Source: Costertonia aggregata
GTDB taxonomy: Bacteria; Bacteroidota; Bacteroidia; Flavobacteriales; Flavobacteriaceae
Length of the DNA: 64,000 bases
Assembly: GCF_013402795.1 (NCBI RefSeq)
Contig: NZ_CP058595.1
Location: 3,078,001-3,142,000, forward strand
Reading direction: 5' to 3'
Numbering within the stretch: the stretch's first letter is position 1; each line of letters opens with the position of its first letter. The notes below the pieces were generated by a model, which saw nothing but the letters and a program-made list of their open reading frames with translations, had not been told where the DNA came from and did not search any database. Positions 1 to 7,759 of this stretch are shown one piece after another. A program made the translations under genes and the position numbers.

Positions 1-1
1 T

Positions 2-238
2 ATTCAATACCTGCCATTGGCCGCTTCGTTACGTATTTACCCCTTTACAGGTTTTAAATTGGGTGGGGATCTAGGTTATGCGGTTGGTATAAATTCCGGA
101 AATGATGGCGGTCTGTATTATAGGCCAACTATTGGGGTTGATATCAATGGTTCAACAGAATTGAATGTTTCCTATGCTGTCGTGGACAGTGATATCGATA
201 TATCTTCGGCCCTTGTGGGGATTTTGTTTTTGTTTTAA
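2..238 (+). CDS. C-terminal end of an outer-membrane beta-barrel protein (5' truncated)
   Basis: The reading frame is open from the first base of the window to a stop at 236-238, so the start lies outside. The visible 78 residues alternate polar and aromatic or hydrophobic residues in short strands (RIYPFTGFKLGGDLGYAVG, then YYRPTIGVDI and ELNVSYAVV) and end on a hydrophobic strand closing with phenylalanine (GILFLF). A terminal Phe on an amphipathic strand is the usual outer-membrane barrel insertion signal. The exact family cannot be told from this fragment. Confidence 0.6.
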   Translation: MQYLPLAASLRIYPFTGFKLGGDLGYAVGINSGNDGGLYYRPTIGVDINGSTELNVSYAVVDSDIDISSALVGILFLF

Positions 239-261
239 ATCCTTGCCCCTTAAATTATTAT

Positions 262-269
262 TATTTTTG
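262..269 (+). promoter_or_regulatory. Candidate -7 element (TATTTTTG) for aroQ
   Basis: TATTTTTG matches the Bacteroidota -7 consensus TAnnTTTG. It ends only four bases before the aroQ ATG at 274, so a transcript starting at the usual distance would begin at or beside the start codon, i.e. be leaderless. A clear -33 TTG at standard spacing is not obvious (TTG at 243-245 is a little close). Confidence 0.45.
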
Positions 270-273
270 GACT

Positions 274-687
274 ATGAAAATCATAATAATCAACGGCCCC
301 AATTTAAACCTCTTGGGAAAAAGAGAACCAGAAGTATATGGTAACAAAACCTTTGAGGATTACTTTTCTGAATTGCAGTTCACGTTCAAAAATGTACAGT
401 TACAATATTTTCAATCAAATATAGAAGGGGAGTTGATATCCAAACTGCAAGAAGTAGGCTTCTCGTATGACGGGATAGTTCTTAATGCCGCTTCTTACAC
501 ACATACCTCGGTTGGTTTGGGAGATGCGGTAAAAGCTATTGAAACCCCAGTCGTGGAGGTACATATTTCAAATACCCACAAACGGGAAGACTTTAGGCAT
601 GTTTCTTACATTTCCCCTAGCGCCAAAGGAGTGATCTTGGGTTTTGGCCTTCAAAGTTATGACTTGGCCATACAGAGTTTTTTATAA
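274..687 (+). CDS. aroQ: 3-dehydroquinate dehydratase, type II
   Basis: Catalyses dehydration of 3-dehydroquinate to 3-dehydroshikimate, the third step of the shikimate pathway, in the cytoplasm. The 137 residues match the usual length for this small dodecameric enzyme. Visible motifs are INGPNLNLLGKREPEVYG with the catalytic Tyr22, NIEGELI, and EVHISNTHKREDFRH with the catalytic His97 and the substrate-binding Arg region. The usual NxGAYTHTS loop is NAASYTHTS here (residues 71-79), a mild departure. It stands alone and its last 6 bases overlap the convergent gene at 682-984. Identification is firm from the motifs. Confidence 0.96.
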   Translation: MKIIIINGPNLNLLGKREPEVYGNKTFEDYFSELQFTFKNVQLQYFQSNIEGELISKLQEVGFSYDGIVLNAASYTHTSVGLGDAVKAIETPVVEVHISNTHKREDFRHVSYISPSAKGVILGFGLQSYDLAIQSFL

Positions 688-984
688 GTCATTTTTACCG
701 GATTCTTTCACTATTTTTTTAAGGTCCATAGTTTTTTTGATACCAGCTCCTCCGGATATTAGGCCAAATATGATGAAAAGGCCCAGAACGGCCGCTTTGC
801 CTCCCATGTCATACACTGCCCATAAAAGTGAATGAAGGCTCATTTGTTCATTGGAGTTCTCCCAAGCCGCCAAATCTTTGTAGATAAACACTCCTACGAT
901 GATAAAAACAGCGCCAATGATTATTCCAACAAACATAGGTTTATTAGTGCTTCTAGACGATTTTCCGGTATACATGTTGCTCAT
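682..984 (-). CDS. Small two-helix membrane protein, unknown function
   Basis: A 100-residue protein with a short polar N-terminus (about 15 residues), a hydrophobic helix at about 17-36 (MFVGIIIGAVFIIVGVFIY), a polar loop, a second helix at about 64-83 (VLGLFIIFGLISGGAGI) and a lysine-rich tail (KKTMDLKKIVKESGKND). The positive tail suggests a cytoplasmic C-terminus. I do not recognise the family. It lies just downstream of the zinc-ribbon membrane protein at 995-1669 in the same direction with a 10-base gap, so the two are probably co-transcribed. Confidence 0.7.
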   Translation of the reverse strand: MSNMYTGKSSRSTNKPMFVGIIIGAVFIIVGVFIYKDLAAWENSNEQMSLHSLLWAVYDMGGKAAVLGLFIIFGLISGGAGIKKTMDLKKIVKESGKNDL

Positions 985-994
985 GACTATATAT

Positions 995-1669
995 TTAATC
1001 GGTTTCTATTTCTGTAATGATGCCCGTAAAAGGTTGATTTTCATAATCAAAGCTTTCTAAACTTCTTTTTTTAATTCTTGGCAGGGAGGCTTTTATAAGC
1101 TCACCACTAAAATTTGACGTCTCAAGATCAAAACTAAAACCTTTCTCGTTGTTGTGATCTTTATGTCGTTGAAGCCAAACGGTATCCGCTTCAATCCGTT
1201 GTACCAAAAACCATGTGTCACCATACATAACGGAATTCGATTTTTCAATACCGCTGTACATGGCCTTTACCTTATCGCCCTTCGATATATTTTCAATGTC
1301 AGTGGCGGTAATGTATTCTTTGACCCCAAAACCCACAACAACTGCGGTAATGGTTAAAAGAAAAAAAAGCAATATGTAAAATCGCTTTGAAAATTTGAAC
1401 ATATTGGGCTGTAACCTAAGCTTAGGCTTTTCGGTATCGAAGTAATTGGCTATTTCATCCGTCCAAAGTACAGGAGCAATTTCTGTCTTGCTATGATGAC
1501 AAAACAAAATACCCGTTACTTTTTTAGTTGTTTTTGTGCCAAACGGGCTTTCTGTTCTTCTCTGATAAAAAGATAATTCCAAACAATTGTTGTTTCCGCA
1601 ATCCGGGCACTTTGTCGGAATCTTTTTCTCACCTATTGGATCGTAATAATCGGTAATTGTATAAAACAT
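995..1669 (-). CDS. Zinc-ribbon membrane protein, unknown function
   Basis: 224 residues. Near the N-terminus CPDCG (about residues 21-25) is followed at a distance by a single further Cys in the CHH segment, so this looks like a partial or unusual zinc ribbon rather than a standard four-Cys knuckle. One strong membrane helix lies at about 96-114 (ILLFFLLTITAVVVGFGV). The C-terminal half is a probable periplasmic domain rich in beta-forming sequence. Family not recognised. It is probably the first gene of a two-gene unit with the small membrane protein at 682-984. Confidence 0.7.
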   Translation of the reverse strand: MFYTITDYYDPIGEKKIPTKCPDCGNNNCLELSFYQRRTESPFGTKTTKKVTGILFCHHSKTEIAPVLWTDEIANYFDTEKPKLRLQPNMFKFSKRFYILLFFLLTITAVVVGFGVKEYITATDIENISKGDKVKAMYSGIEKSNSVMYGDTWFLVQRIEADTVWLQRHKDHNNEKGFSFDLETSNFSGELIKASLPRIKKRSLESFDYENQPFTGIITEIETD

Positions 1670-1733
1670 GGTTAAGAATCATAATATTCATGGACAAATA
1701 TTTGATTAATAACGAAAATTTGAATCCCTTATT

Positions 1734-2012
1734 TCAGGGATTTTTTAAATACTTTTTGTCTACGTAAAAAGTACCGAATGGCAGGAGCGATGCAATACCA
1801 AAAATTAGAAAGCGTTTAATGTTCCATTTTTTATGGTAACAAAAAATAGCGGCAAAAACAACAAATCCTATAAAGAGCACACCATGGGCGTAGCCCACAT
1901 AAAGGTTTGGTTCTACGATACCCGCCTTATATTTTAGAGGCATTGTGACCGCAAAGAGCAACAAATATGAAATACCTTCCAATACGGCCAAAATTCTAAA
2001 AAAAAGGAGCAT
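1734..2012 (-). CDS. DUF3817-family integral membrane protein
   Basis: 92 residues, three predicted membrane helices (about 4-22, 38-60, 67-83). The opening FFRILAVLEGISYLLLF and the later GYAHGVLFIGFVVF fit the DUF3817 pattern, where a short protein carries conserved Glu-Gly and His-Gly pairs inside the membrane. The function of the family is unknown. It is followed by the lpdA terminator and is separated from lpdA by about 60 bases, so it may be transcribed independently. Confidence 0.75.
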   Translation of the reverse strand: MLLFFRILAVLEGISYLLLFAVTMPLKYKAGIVEPNLYVGYAHGVLFIGFVVFAAIFCYHKKWNIKRFLIFGIASLLPFGTFYVDKKYLKNP

Positions 2013-2027
2013 ATAAATATGGATGTT

Positions 2028-2059
2028 AAAAAATATGGGTTCGCATTGGGCGAACCCAT
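2028..2059 (-). terminator. Rho-independent terminator of lpdA
   Basis: Perfect 9-bp stem ATGGGTTCG (2035-2043) / CGAACCCAT (2051-2059) with a 7-base loop. On the minus strand it is followed by a run of T (A-run at 2028-2033 on the plus strand). It sits directly after the lpdA stop. Confidence 0.8.
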
Positions 2060-2075
2060 TGTTCGAAAACTTTTT

Positions 2076-3467
2076 TTATAGGTGAATTACTTCGTCATAA
2101 GCGTCGGCAACGGCTTCCATTACCGCTTCGCTCATGGTGGGATGCGGGTGTACGGCCTTTAAGATCTCATGCCCAGTGGTCTCCAATTTACGAGCGACCA
2201 CAGCCTCGGCAATCATATCGGTAACACCGGCACCGATCATATGGCAGCCTAGCCATTCGCCATATTTGGCGTCGAAAATAACTTTGACGAATCCGTCGGA
2301 AGTACCCGAAGCTTTTGCTTTTCCACTAGCCGAAAAGGGGAACTTACCGATTTTGATATCCAGCCCTTTTTCTTTTGCCTGTTTTTCCGTTAACCCGACC
2401 GAAGCCACTTCAGGAGCACAATACGTACATCCGGGTATATTGCCATAATCCAACGGTTCAACATGCATACCCGCAATTTTTTCTACACAGAGAATACCTT
2501 CTGCAGATGCAACGTGTGCCAGTGCGGGACCGGCAGTAACATCACCAATAGCGTAGTATCCGGGGATATTGGTCTGGTAAAAGTCATTGACCAGGATTTT
2601 ATCCCTATCCGTGGCAATGCCAACGTCTTCTAGGCCTATATTTTCAATGTTGGTCTTGATGCCTACTGCAGAAAGAACAATATCCGCTTCCAAAACCTCT
2701 TCGCCTTTGGAAGTTTTGACAGTAACTTTGGAAACGTCTCCGGAGGTATCCACTTTGGTAACTTCTGATGAGGTCATGATTTTTATACCCGATTTCTTGA
2801 AACTGCGTTCCAGTTGTTTGGACACTTCCTCATCTTCTACAGGAACAATGTTGGGTAAAAATTCAACAACGGTAACCTCGGTACCCATTGCGTTGTAGAA
2901 ATAAGCAAATTCAATACCAATGGCACCACTACCTACAACAACCAGTTTTTTAGGTTGTTCCTTTAAGGTCATTGCCTCACGGTATCCTATTATTTTTTTT
3001 CCGTCTTGCGGTAAACTCGGTAATTCCCTGCTTCTTGCACCAGTTGCTACGATGATGTGGTTGGCGGAATACTCGGTTTCTTTCCCATCTTCGCTTTTGA
3101 CCGAAACTTTTTTACCGGACTTTAAGGTGCCGAAACCATTGATCACTTCAATTTTATTCTTCTTCATCAAAAACTGTACGCCCTTGCTCATGCCATCCGC
3201 TACGTTTCTGCTGCGTTTTACAACTGCATCAAAATCCTTGTCAACACCATCTGCCTTTAGGCCATAATCGCCGGCATGTTTTAGATATTCAAACACTTGA
3301 GCCGATTTCAACAATGCTTTGGTAGGAATACAACCCCAATTCAAACAAACGCCACCTAGGCTTTCCTTTTCAATAATTGCGGTTTTTAATCCCAATTGTG
3401 AGGCTCTGATAGCGGTTACATACCCTCCGGGACCACTACCTAAAACAATAACATCAAAATTGCTCAT
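2076..3467 (-). CDS. lpdA: Dihydrolipoyl dehydrogenase (E3)
   Basis: Reoxidises the dihydrolipoyl groups of 2-oxo-acid dehydrogenase complexes with NAD+. The FAD-binding GSGPGGY motif is near the N-terminus, the redox-active disulfide is in GGVCLNWGCIPTKALL, the NAD site is GSGAIGIEFAYFY, the second FAD site is YAIGDV, and the C-terminal active-site base lies in AVHPHPTMSEAV. I use the ATG at 3467 (protein MSNFDVIVLGSG...); an upstream in-frame ATG at 3515 would add 16 residues that do not fit the family. No E1 or E2 gene is adjacent. Length, 463 residues, is standard. Confidence 0.97.
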   Translation of the reverse strand: MSNFDVIVLGSGPGGYVTAIRASQLGLKTAIIEKESLGGVCLNWGCIPTKALLKSAQVFEYLKHAGDYGLKADGVDKDFDAVVKRSRNVADGMSKGVQFLMKKNKIEVINGFGTLKSGKKVSVKSEDGKETEYSANHIIVATGARSRELPSLPQDGKKIIGYREAMTLKEQPKKLVVVGSGAIGIEFAYFYNAMGTEVTVVEFLPNIVPVEDEEVSKQLERSFKKSGIKIMTSSEVTKVDTSGDVSKVTVKTSKGEEVLEADIVLSAVGIKTNIENIGLEDVGIATDRDKILVNDFYQTNIPGYYAIGDVTAGPALAHVASAEGILCVEKIAGMHVEPLDYGNIPGCTYCAPEVASVGLTEKQAKEKGLDIKIGKFPFSASGKAKASGTSDGFVKVIFDAKYGEWLGCHMIGAGVTDMIAEAVVARKLETTGHEILKAVHPHPTMSEAVMEAVADAYDEVIHL

Positions 3468-3498
3468 ATCTGTATTTTTCTGTGTGATTTTTGAAGTG

Positions 3499-3506
3499 CA
3501 AAAGTA
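3499..3506 (-). promoter_or_regulatory. Candidate -7 element (TACTTTTG) for lpdA
   Basis: On the minus strand the sequence is TACTTTTG, matching TAnnTTTG, 31 bases before the ATG at 3467. It lies downstream of the longer in-frame ATG at 3515, which supports the shorter start. No convincing -33 element. Confidence 0.4.
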
Positions 3507-3515
3507 CAAAACCAA

Positions 3516-3975
3516 ACTTAAAACCCATAAAGGGGTATAAGGTTAATTTTTGGCTAAAACACAAAGTAATATATAGATGCTGTCTATTGAATTTTTTTAT
3601 ATTGAAAGCGCTTGAACCCCCTTTGGGAATGGATTGGGAAACCCAATCATTTCCTTTTATCAACTTGGCAAAAACATATATTTGTCCAATATAGCCTGCA
3701 CAATGCTATAATTGACGATGGAATGGCCCCGGTTAGGGCACGTTCCTCGTTCCTCGTTTCATGAAATCAAAATTGAAATCATCAATCTAGTCCAAGGCAT
3801 CAAAAAAGGCAGCTTGGACCTTTGTACTATAAAGAAATCGTTTCTTTTTTATTCTCGACGGTTTATGAAATTTGTTATCCCAATGGCGGCGGGACTTCTT
3901 TGCATCCTTGATCAAAAAATCTATCCATCAGCTCCACAATATTTTCTTGATACTTCGTGGGTCAAAGTATACCGA
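3516..3975. other. Intergenic stretch without a supported gene
   Basis: About 460 bases between lpdA and msrB. Open frames here have no recognisable domain. One minus-strand frame at 3875-3961 encodes a short protein-like tail (YQENIVELMDRFF, ending EVPPPLG) and may be debris of a lost gene. A short tandem CGTTCCT CGTTCCT occurs near 3741. Confidence 0.5.
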
Positions 3976-4380
3976 TTACCCCTTTTTTGCATCAAAATCT
4001 ATACTGACTGAATTGATACAATAGCGTTGACCTGTGGTCTCCTGTGGGCCATCCTCGAACACGTGCCCTAAATGACTGCCACAATTGGCACAGATAGTTT
4101 CGGTACGTATCATACCATGGCTGGTGTCCCGAATATATGTTATGGCGCCTTCAACCGCTTTATCAAAGGAAGGCCAGCCACAACCACTTTCAAACTTATG
4201 TTCGCTCTCAAAAAGTTTGGCATTGCAGGCTTTACAATGATAATCACCATTTTCAAAATGTAGGTTATATTTACCCGTATGTGGGTATTCGGTACCTTTT
4301 TTTCTCAGCACCCTATATTCTTCATCGGATAGCTGTGCTTTCCACTCTTTTTCCGATTTATTTACTTTATAATCGCTCAT
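3976..4380 (-). CDS. msrB: Peptide-methionine (R)-S-oxide reductase, cytoplasmic
   Basis: Reduces the R-epimer of methionine sulfoxide in proteins. The 134 residues hold the two zinc CxxC pairs (Cys49/52 in HCKACN, Cys97/100 in CANCGSHLGH), SGCGWPSF with a probable resolving Cys67, and RYCINS with catalytic Cys121. No signal peptide, so cytoplasmic. The start overlaps the stop of the upstream lipoprotein msrB in an ATGA (4377-4380), implying translational coupling. Full-length and intact. Confidence 0.95.
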   Translation of the reverse strand: MSDYKVNKSEKEWKAQLSDEEYRVLRKKGTEYPHTGKYNLHFENGDYHCKACNAKLFESEHKFESGCGWPSFDKAVEGAITYIRDTSHGMIRTETICANCGSHLGHVFEDGPQETTGQRYCINSVSIDFDAKKG

Positions 4381-4877
4381 TTACTTGGAATAAAGTTTAA
4401 AGCTGCCCCATTGATACAATGCCTTAATCCCGTGGGTTCAGGGCCATCTTCGAACACATGCCCCAAATGACCGCCACAAGTAGCACAATGTTCCTCGGTG
4501 CGCTTGTAACCTATTTTATAATCTACATCGTAGGCAACGTTACCTTCAATTTCTTGATAAAAGCTGGGCCAACCCGTCCCTGATTTAAATTTTGTCTCAC
4601 TTTTGAACAATGGCGTTTCGCAAGCGGCACAAACGTAGGTGCCTTCTTTTTTATTGTCCAATAAATCGCTTGAACCAGGGTTTTCGGTGCCTGCTTTTCT
4701 TAGGATGTAAAACTCCATATCGGTCAGTTCTTTCCGCCATTCGGCTTCGGTTTTGGTAATCTCAAATTTCTTTTCTGATTTGGTCTGGGTGGTCTTGGCC
4801 ATTTCTTTTTCCTGAGAAGTACCTTTACAACTGGCAAAACCAACGCATAATATTCCTAGAACAATTTTTTTCAACAT
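4377..4877 (-). CDS. msrB: Lipoprotein-type peptide-methionine (R)-S-oxide reductase
   Basis: A second MsrB, 166 residues, with an N-terminal signal and lipobox (GFASC, lipidated Cys17), so it probably acts in the cell envelope. The zinc pairs are Cys83/86 and Cys131/134 and the catalytic Cys154 is in RHCINGAAL. At the place where the downstream copy has SGCGWPSF this one has SGTGWPSF, so the usual resolving cysteine is missing; regeneration must use another thiol or direct thioredoxin attack. First gene of a two-gene msrB operon. Confidence 0.93.
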   Translation of the reverse strand: MLKKIVLGILCVGFASCKGTSQEKEMAKTTQTKSEKKFEITKTEAEWRKELTDMEFYILRKAGTENPGSSDLLDNKKEGTYVCAACETPLFKSETKFKSGTGWPSFYQEIEGNVAYDVDYKIGYKRTEEHCATCGGHLGHVFEDGPEPTGLRHCINGAALNFIPSK

Positions 4878-4923
4878 CGATTTTAATTTTAATGTATTTG
4901 ACGCTTAATTTTCTTTTTCCTTT

Positions 4924-4931
4924 CAAATGTA
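4924..4931 (-). promoter_or_regulatory. Candidate -7 element (TACATTTG) for the msrB pair
   Basis: Minus-strand TACATTTG fits TAnnTTTG, 46 bases before the lipoprotein msrB start. No matching -33 TTG was seen. Confidence 0.4.
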
Positions 4932-4980
4932 GCAAAATGGCTATATAGTTTTGGTTAACACTATCCTAAACTAACAATGG

Positions 4981-5014
4981 TGAGGGCCGTTTCAAGAATT
5001 TGAAACGGCCCTCA
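4981..5014 (-). terminator. Strong hairpin terminator after the collagen-like lipoprotein gene
   Basis: Perfect 15-bp inverted repeat TGAGGGCCGTTTCAA (4981-4995) / TTGAAACGGCCCTCA (5000-5014) around a GAAT loop. It lies 22 bases after the stop of the gene at 5037-5591. No strong T-run follows, so part of its effect may be transcript protection. Confidence 0.75.
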
Positions 5015-5036
5015 CATAAAGTTGTTACTACATATT

Positions 5037-5591
5037 TTAGGGCATAGTGATTTTTTTCACGTCTTTTTCGCCTAGTCCTAGGCTGTTCATTACCGATACT
5101 ATATTGGACTTATCCGATTTTGAGGATGCAAACTGACCAGGAATAATGACCACTCTAAAAATTTGGTCCTGTGTAAAATCTGCGGATAAGGTACTTAAGT
5201 CAAAGTTACCGTCTATCAATATTTCTACGTCAGCGGGTGTGTGGGTGTATGTATATTGAATAGTACCTTCGGGCAAAAAGAAGCTTTGCGGTATGAGACT
5301 CCAAAGATTTTCAACGTTACCATTTATTTCCGTGGTGCCATCAAAGCGGTATACCAAGACGGCATCGCTAGGCAGAGCTGTGAAGCTTATGGCAGCTACA
5401 TGAGAATTTATATCGTTTAAGTATTCAAAATTCACTTCGGTTACCTCAAAAACCGTAGCTTCTTCCCCGTCTCTACCGTCAAGCCCAGGAGCACCATCCC
5501 GCCCATCAAACCCGGGAGGCCCTACGGGACCCTCGCATGATACCATAAATAAAGTAAGAAATGTACCTAAAACCAAAATTGCTTTTTTCAT
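5037..5591 (-). CDS. Secreted lipoprotein with a short collagen-like repeat
   Basis: 184 residues from the ATG at 5591, chosen because it gives a clean lipoprotein signal (MKKAILVLGTFLTLFMVSC); a longer in-frame start at 5660 would bury the signal. Right after the lipidated Cys come collagen-type Gly-X-Y triplets (GPVGPPGFDGRDGAPGLDG and a little more), then an Asp/Glu-rich linker and a beta-rich domain of about 130 residues. The triplets are too few for a stable triple helix by themselves. Such short repeats are common in Bacteroidota surface lipoproteins of unknown role. No partner gene is evident. Confidence 0.75.
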   Translation of the reverse strand: MKKAILVLGTFLTLFMVSCEGPVGPPGFDGRDGAPGLDGRDGEEATVFEVTEVNFEYLNDINSHVAAISFTALPSDAVLVYRFDGTTEINGNVENLWSLIPQSFFLPEGTIQYTYTHTPADVEILIDGNFDLSTLSADFTQDQIFRVVIIPGQFASSKSDKSNIVSVMNSLGLGEKDVKKITMP

Positions 5592-5735
5592 AATTGATTG
5601 TATTACTGTTTGTACTGATTTTTTTGATGTTTCTCTATAGTATTTCAAAAAGCGTTCCATTTTTTACTTTTCATTATTTTTATATGTACGCAGCAAAAGT
5701 TGAACACTAAAATCACATGTTAATTTTAAGTTGAT

Positions 5736-5743
5736 TAGATTTG
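5736..5743 (+). promoter_or_regulatory. Candidate -7 element (TAGATTTG) for glgB
   Basis: TAGATTTG fits TAnnTTTG and lies 18 bases before the glgB ATG at 5762. No clear -33 element. Confidence 0.4.
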
Positions 5744-5761
5744 TGTAAAACCACCTAATAT

Positions 5762-7660
5762 ATGCCTAACGTTATAGTTCATAGTTTGTTTTCGGATTTT
5801 GATATCGATCTCTTTAAATCGGGTAAACATTTTAAGTTGTATGAGAAATTAGGGTCCCATCCCATAGTGGTAAACGGTATAAACGGAACGTATTTTGCGG
5901 TTTGGGCACCCACGGCAAGGTCGGTTTCGGTAATCGGTAATTTTAATGGCTGGGAAGCCCACGAACACGAGTTGAACGTTCGTTGGGACTCAAGCGGTAT
6001 CTGGGAAGGTTTTATCCCTAACATTGGGGTAGGGGAAATATACAAGTACAAGATATTTTCCAATAATCACGGTGCTGTTACCGAAAAGGCCGACCCGTTT
6101 GCCCGTTATTGTGAGCACCCGCCGAAAACAGCTTCTGTAATTTGGGACGCAGATTACAAATGGAAGGACAAAAAATGGATGGAGACCCGGGCAGCAAAAA
6201 ATGCCTTGGATGCTCCGTTTTCGGTTTATGAAGTCCATTTAGGGTCATGGAAAAGGGGCAAGGAAAATAATTTTTTGACCTATGAAGCGTTGGCGAAGGA
6301 TCTGGTTTCCTATGTTAAGGAAATGGGCTTTACCCATGTTGAGTTTATGCCGATTATGGAATACCCCTATGATCCGTCATGGGGGTATCAGTTGACAGGG
6401 TATTTTGCACCGACATCCCGTTTTGGAGAGCCTGAGGGCTTTAAGCTCTTAGTGGATAAATTGCATCAAAACGATATTGGCGTTATTTTGGACTGGGTGC
6501 CTTCACATTTTCCCGAAGATGCGCACGGTCTTGGTTTTTTTGACGGTTCCCACTTATATGAGCATCCGGATAGGCGAAGAGGCTACCACCCCGATTGGAA
6601 AAGTTTGATTTTCAATTATGGACGAAATGAAGTACGTGCTTTCTTGATCAGTAATGCGCTGTTCTGGTTGGATAATTATCATGCAGACGCACTTCGTGTA
6701 GATGCCGTAGCATCTATGCTATATTTGGATTACTCACGCGAAGAAGGGGAGTGGGAGCCCAATATGTACGGTAATAACGAAAACTTGGAGGCCATGTCTT
6801 TCATACGGGAATTTAATGAAGCCGTATATGGTAATTTTCCTGATGTACAGACCATTGCCGAAGAATCGACCGCATTTACAGGGGTTTCCAAGCCTGTTCA
6901 TTTAGGTGGACTGGGTTTTGGAATGAAATGGATGATGGGTTGGATGCACGATACACTTGAATATTTTAAAAAAGAGCCCGTTTACAGAAAGCATCATCAA
7001 AATGATCTTACCTTTAGTATGACCTACGCTTTTACAGAGAACTTTATGTTGCCATTTTCACACGATGAGGTGGTCTACGGCAAACAATCGTTGGTATATA
7101 GAATGCCAGGTGACGAATGGCAACGTTTTGCCAACCTAAGAACACTTTTCGGTTATATGTTCACCCATCCGGGAGCTAATCTAATTTTTATGGGCGGGGA
7201 ATTTGGACAAACCTCTGAATGGAATTTTCAACAAAGTTTGGAGTGGCATCTGACACAATATGATTTTCATTCGGGAGTTCAAGAATTGATAAAGGATTTG
7301 AACCAAACCTACAGATCTTATCCTGCACTATATGAAAAACAGTTTAGCCCCGAAGGATTTCAATGGATAGATTATGGCGATCATGAAAATTCGGTATTGA
7401 CCTACATCCGAAAAGGAAACAATCCTAAGAATGATATATATATCGCGTTAAATTTAACTCCAGCACCTAGAGAGAACTACAGGATAGGCGTTCCAAAGAA
7501 ATCGGGGCAACCTAAAGAGATTCTCAATAGCGATTCAAAAAAGTATGGTGGCTCGGGCATGTCGAGCAATATTTCAAAAATTGGTAAAAAAGCTTGGCAC
7601 GGATATGCTAATTCAGTTGAAATAACAATCCCACCGCTAAGTATTGTTATTTTTCAATAA
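5762..7660 (+). CDS. glgB: 1,4-alpha-glucan branching enzyme (GH13)
   Basis: Creates alpha-1,6 branches in glycogen-like glucans. 632 residues: N-terminal carbohydrate-binding module of family 48 (YFAVWAPTARSVSVIGNFN), central GH13 barrel and C-terminal beta domain. Active-site motifs are DALRVDAVASML (nucleophile Asp), TIAEESTAF (acid/base Glu) and FSHDEVV (transition-state Asp). The order is that of GH13 subfamily 9 enzymes. It is followed, 99 bases on, by a GH31 alpha-glucosidase in the same direction, which suggests turnover of internal alpha-glucan. No glgA or glgC in the window. Confidence 0.95.
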   Translation: MPNVIVHSLFSDFDIDLFKSGKHFKLYEKLGSHPIVVNGINGTYFAVWAPTARSVSVIGNFNGWEAHEHELNVRWDSSGIWEGFIPNIGVGEIYKYKIFSNNHGAVTEKADPFARYCEHPPKTASVIWDADYKWKDKKWMETRAAKNALDAPFSVYEVHLGSWKRGKENNFLTYEALAKDLVSYVKEMGFTHVEFMPIMEYPYDPSWGYQLTGYFAPTSRFGEPEGFKLLVDKLHQNDIGVILDWVPSHFPEDAHGLGFFDGSHLYEHPDRRRGYHPDWKSLIFNYGRNEVRAFLISNALFWLDNYHADALRVDAVASMLYLDYSREEGEWEPNMYGNNENLEAMSFIREFNEAVYGNFPDVQTIAEESTAFTGVSKPVHLGGLGFGMKWMMGWMHDTLEYFKKEPVYRKHHQNDLTFSMTYAFTENFMLPFSHDEVVYGKQSLVYRMPGDEWQRFANLRTLFGYMFTHPGANLIFMGGEFGQTSEWNFQQSLEWHLTQYDFHSGVQELIKDLNQTYRSYPALYEKQFSPEGFQWIDYGDHENSVLTYIRKGNNPKNDIYIALNLTPAPRENYRIGVPKKSGQPKEILNSDSKKYGGSGMSSNISKIGKKAWHGYANSVEITIPPLSIVIFQ

Positions 7661-7759
7661 AATATCAACTATAACGTAATAGTTTATAATTGGTAGTAAT
7701 ATCTTTTCATTATTATTCATTAATGTGTTTTTTTTGCTAGGCTATTAAATAGAGTTGCT

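Noticed and set aside
3712-4011. Plus-strand open frame of 99 residues beside msrB
   Set aside because: It runs over the end of msrB in the opposite direction, has no recognisable domain and a composition typical of random AT-rich DNA.
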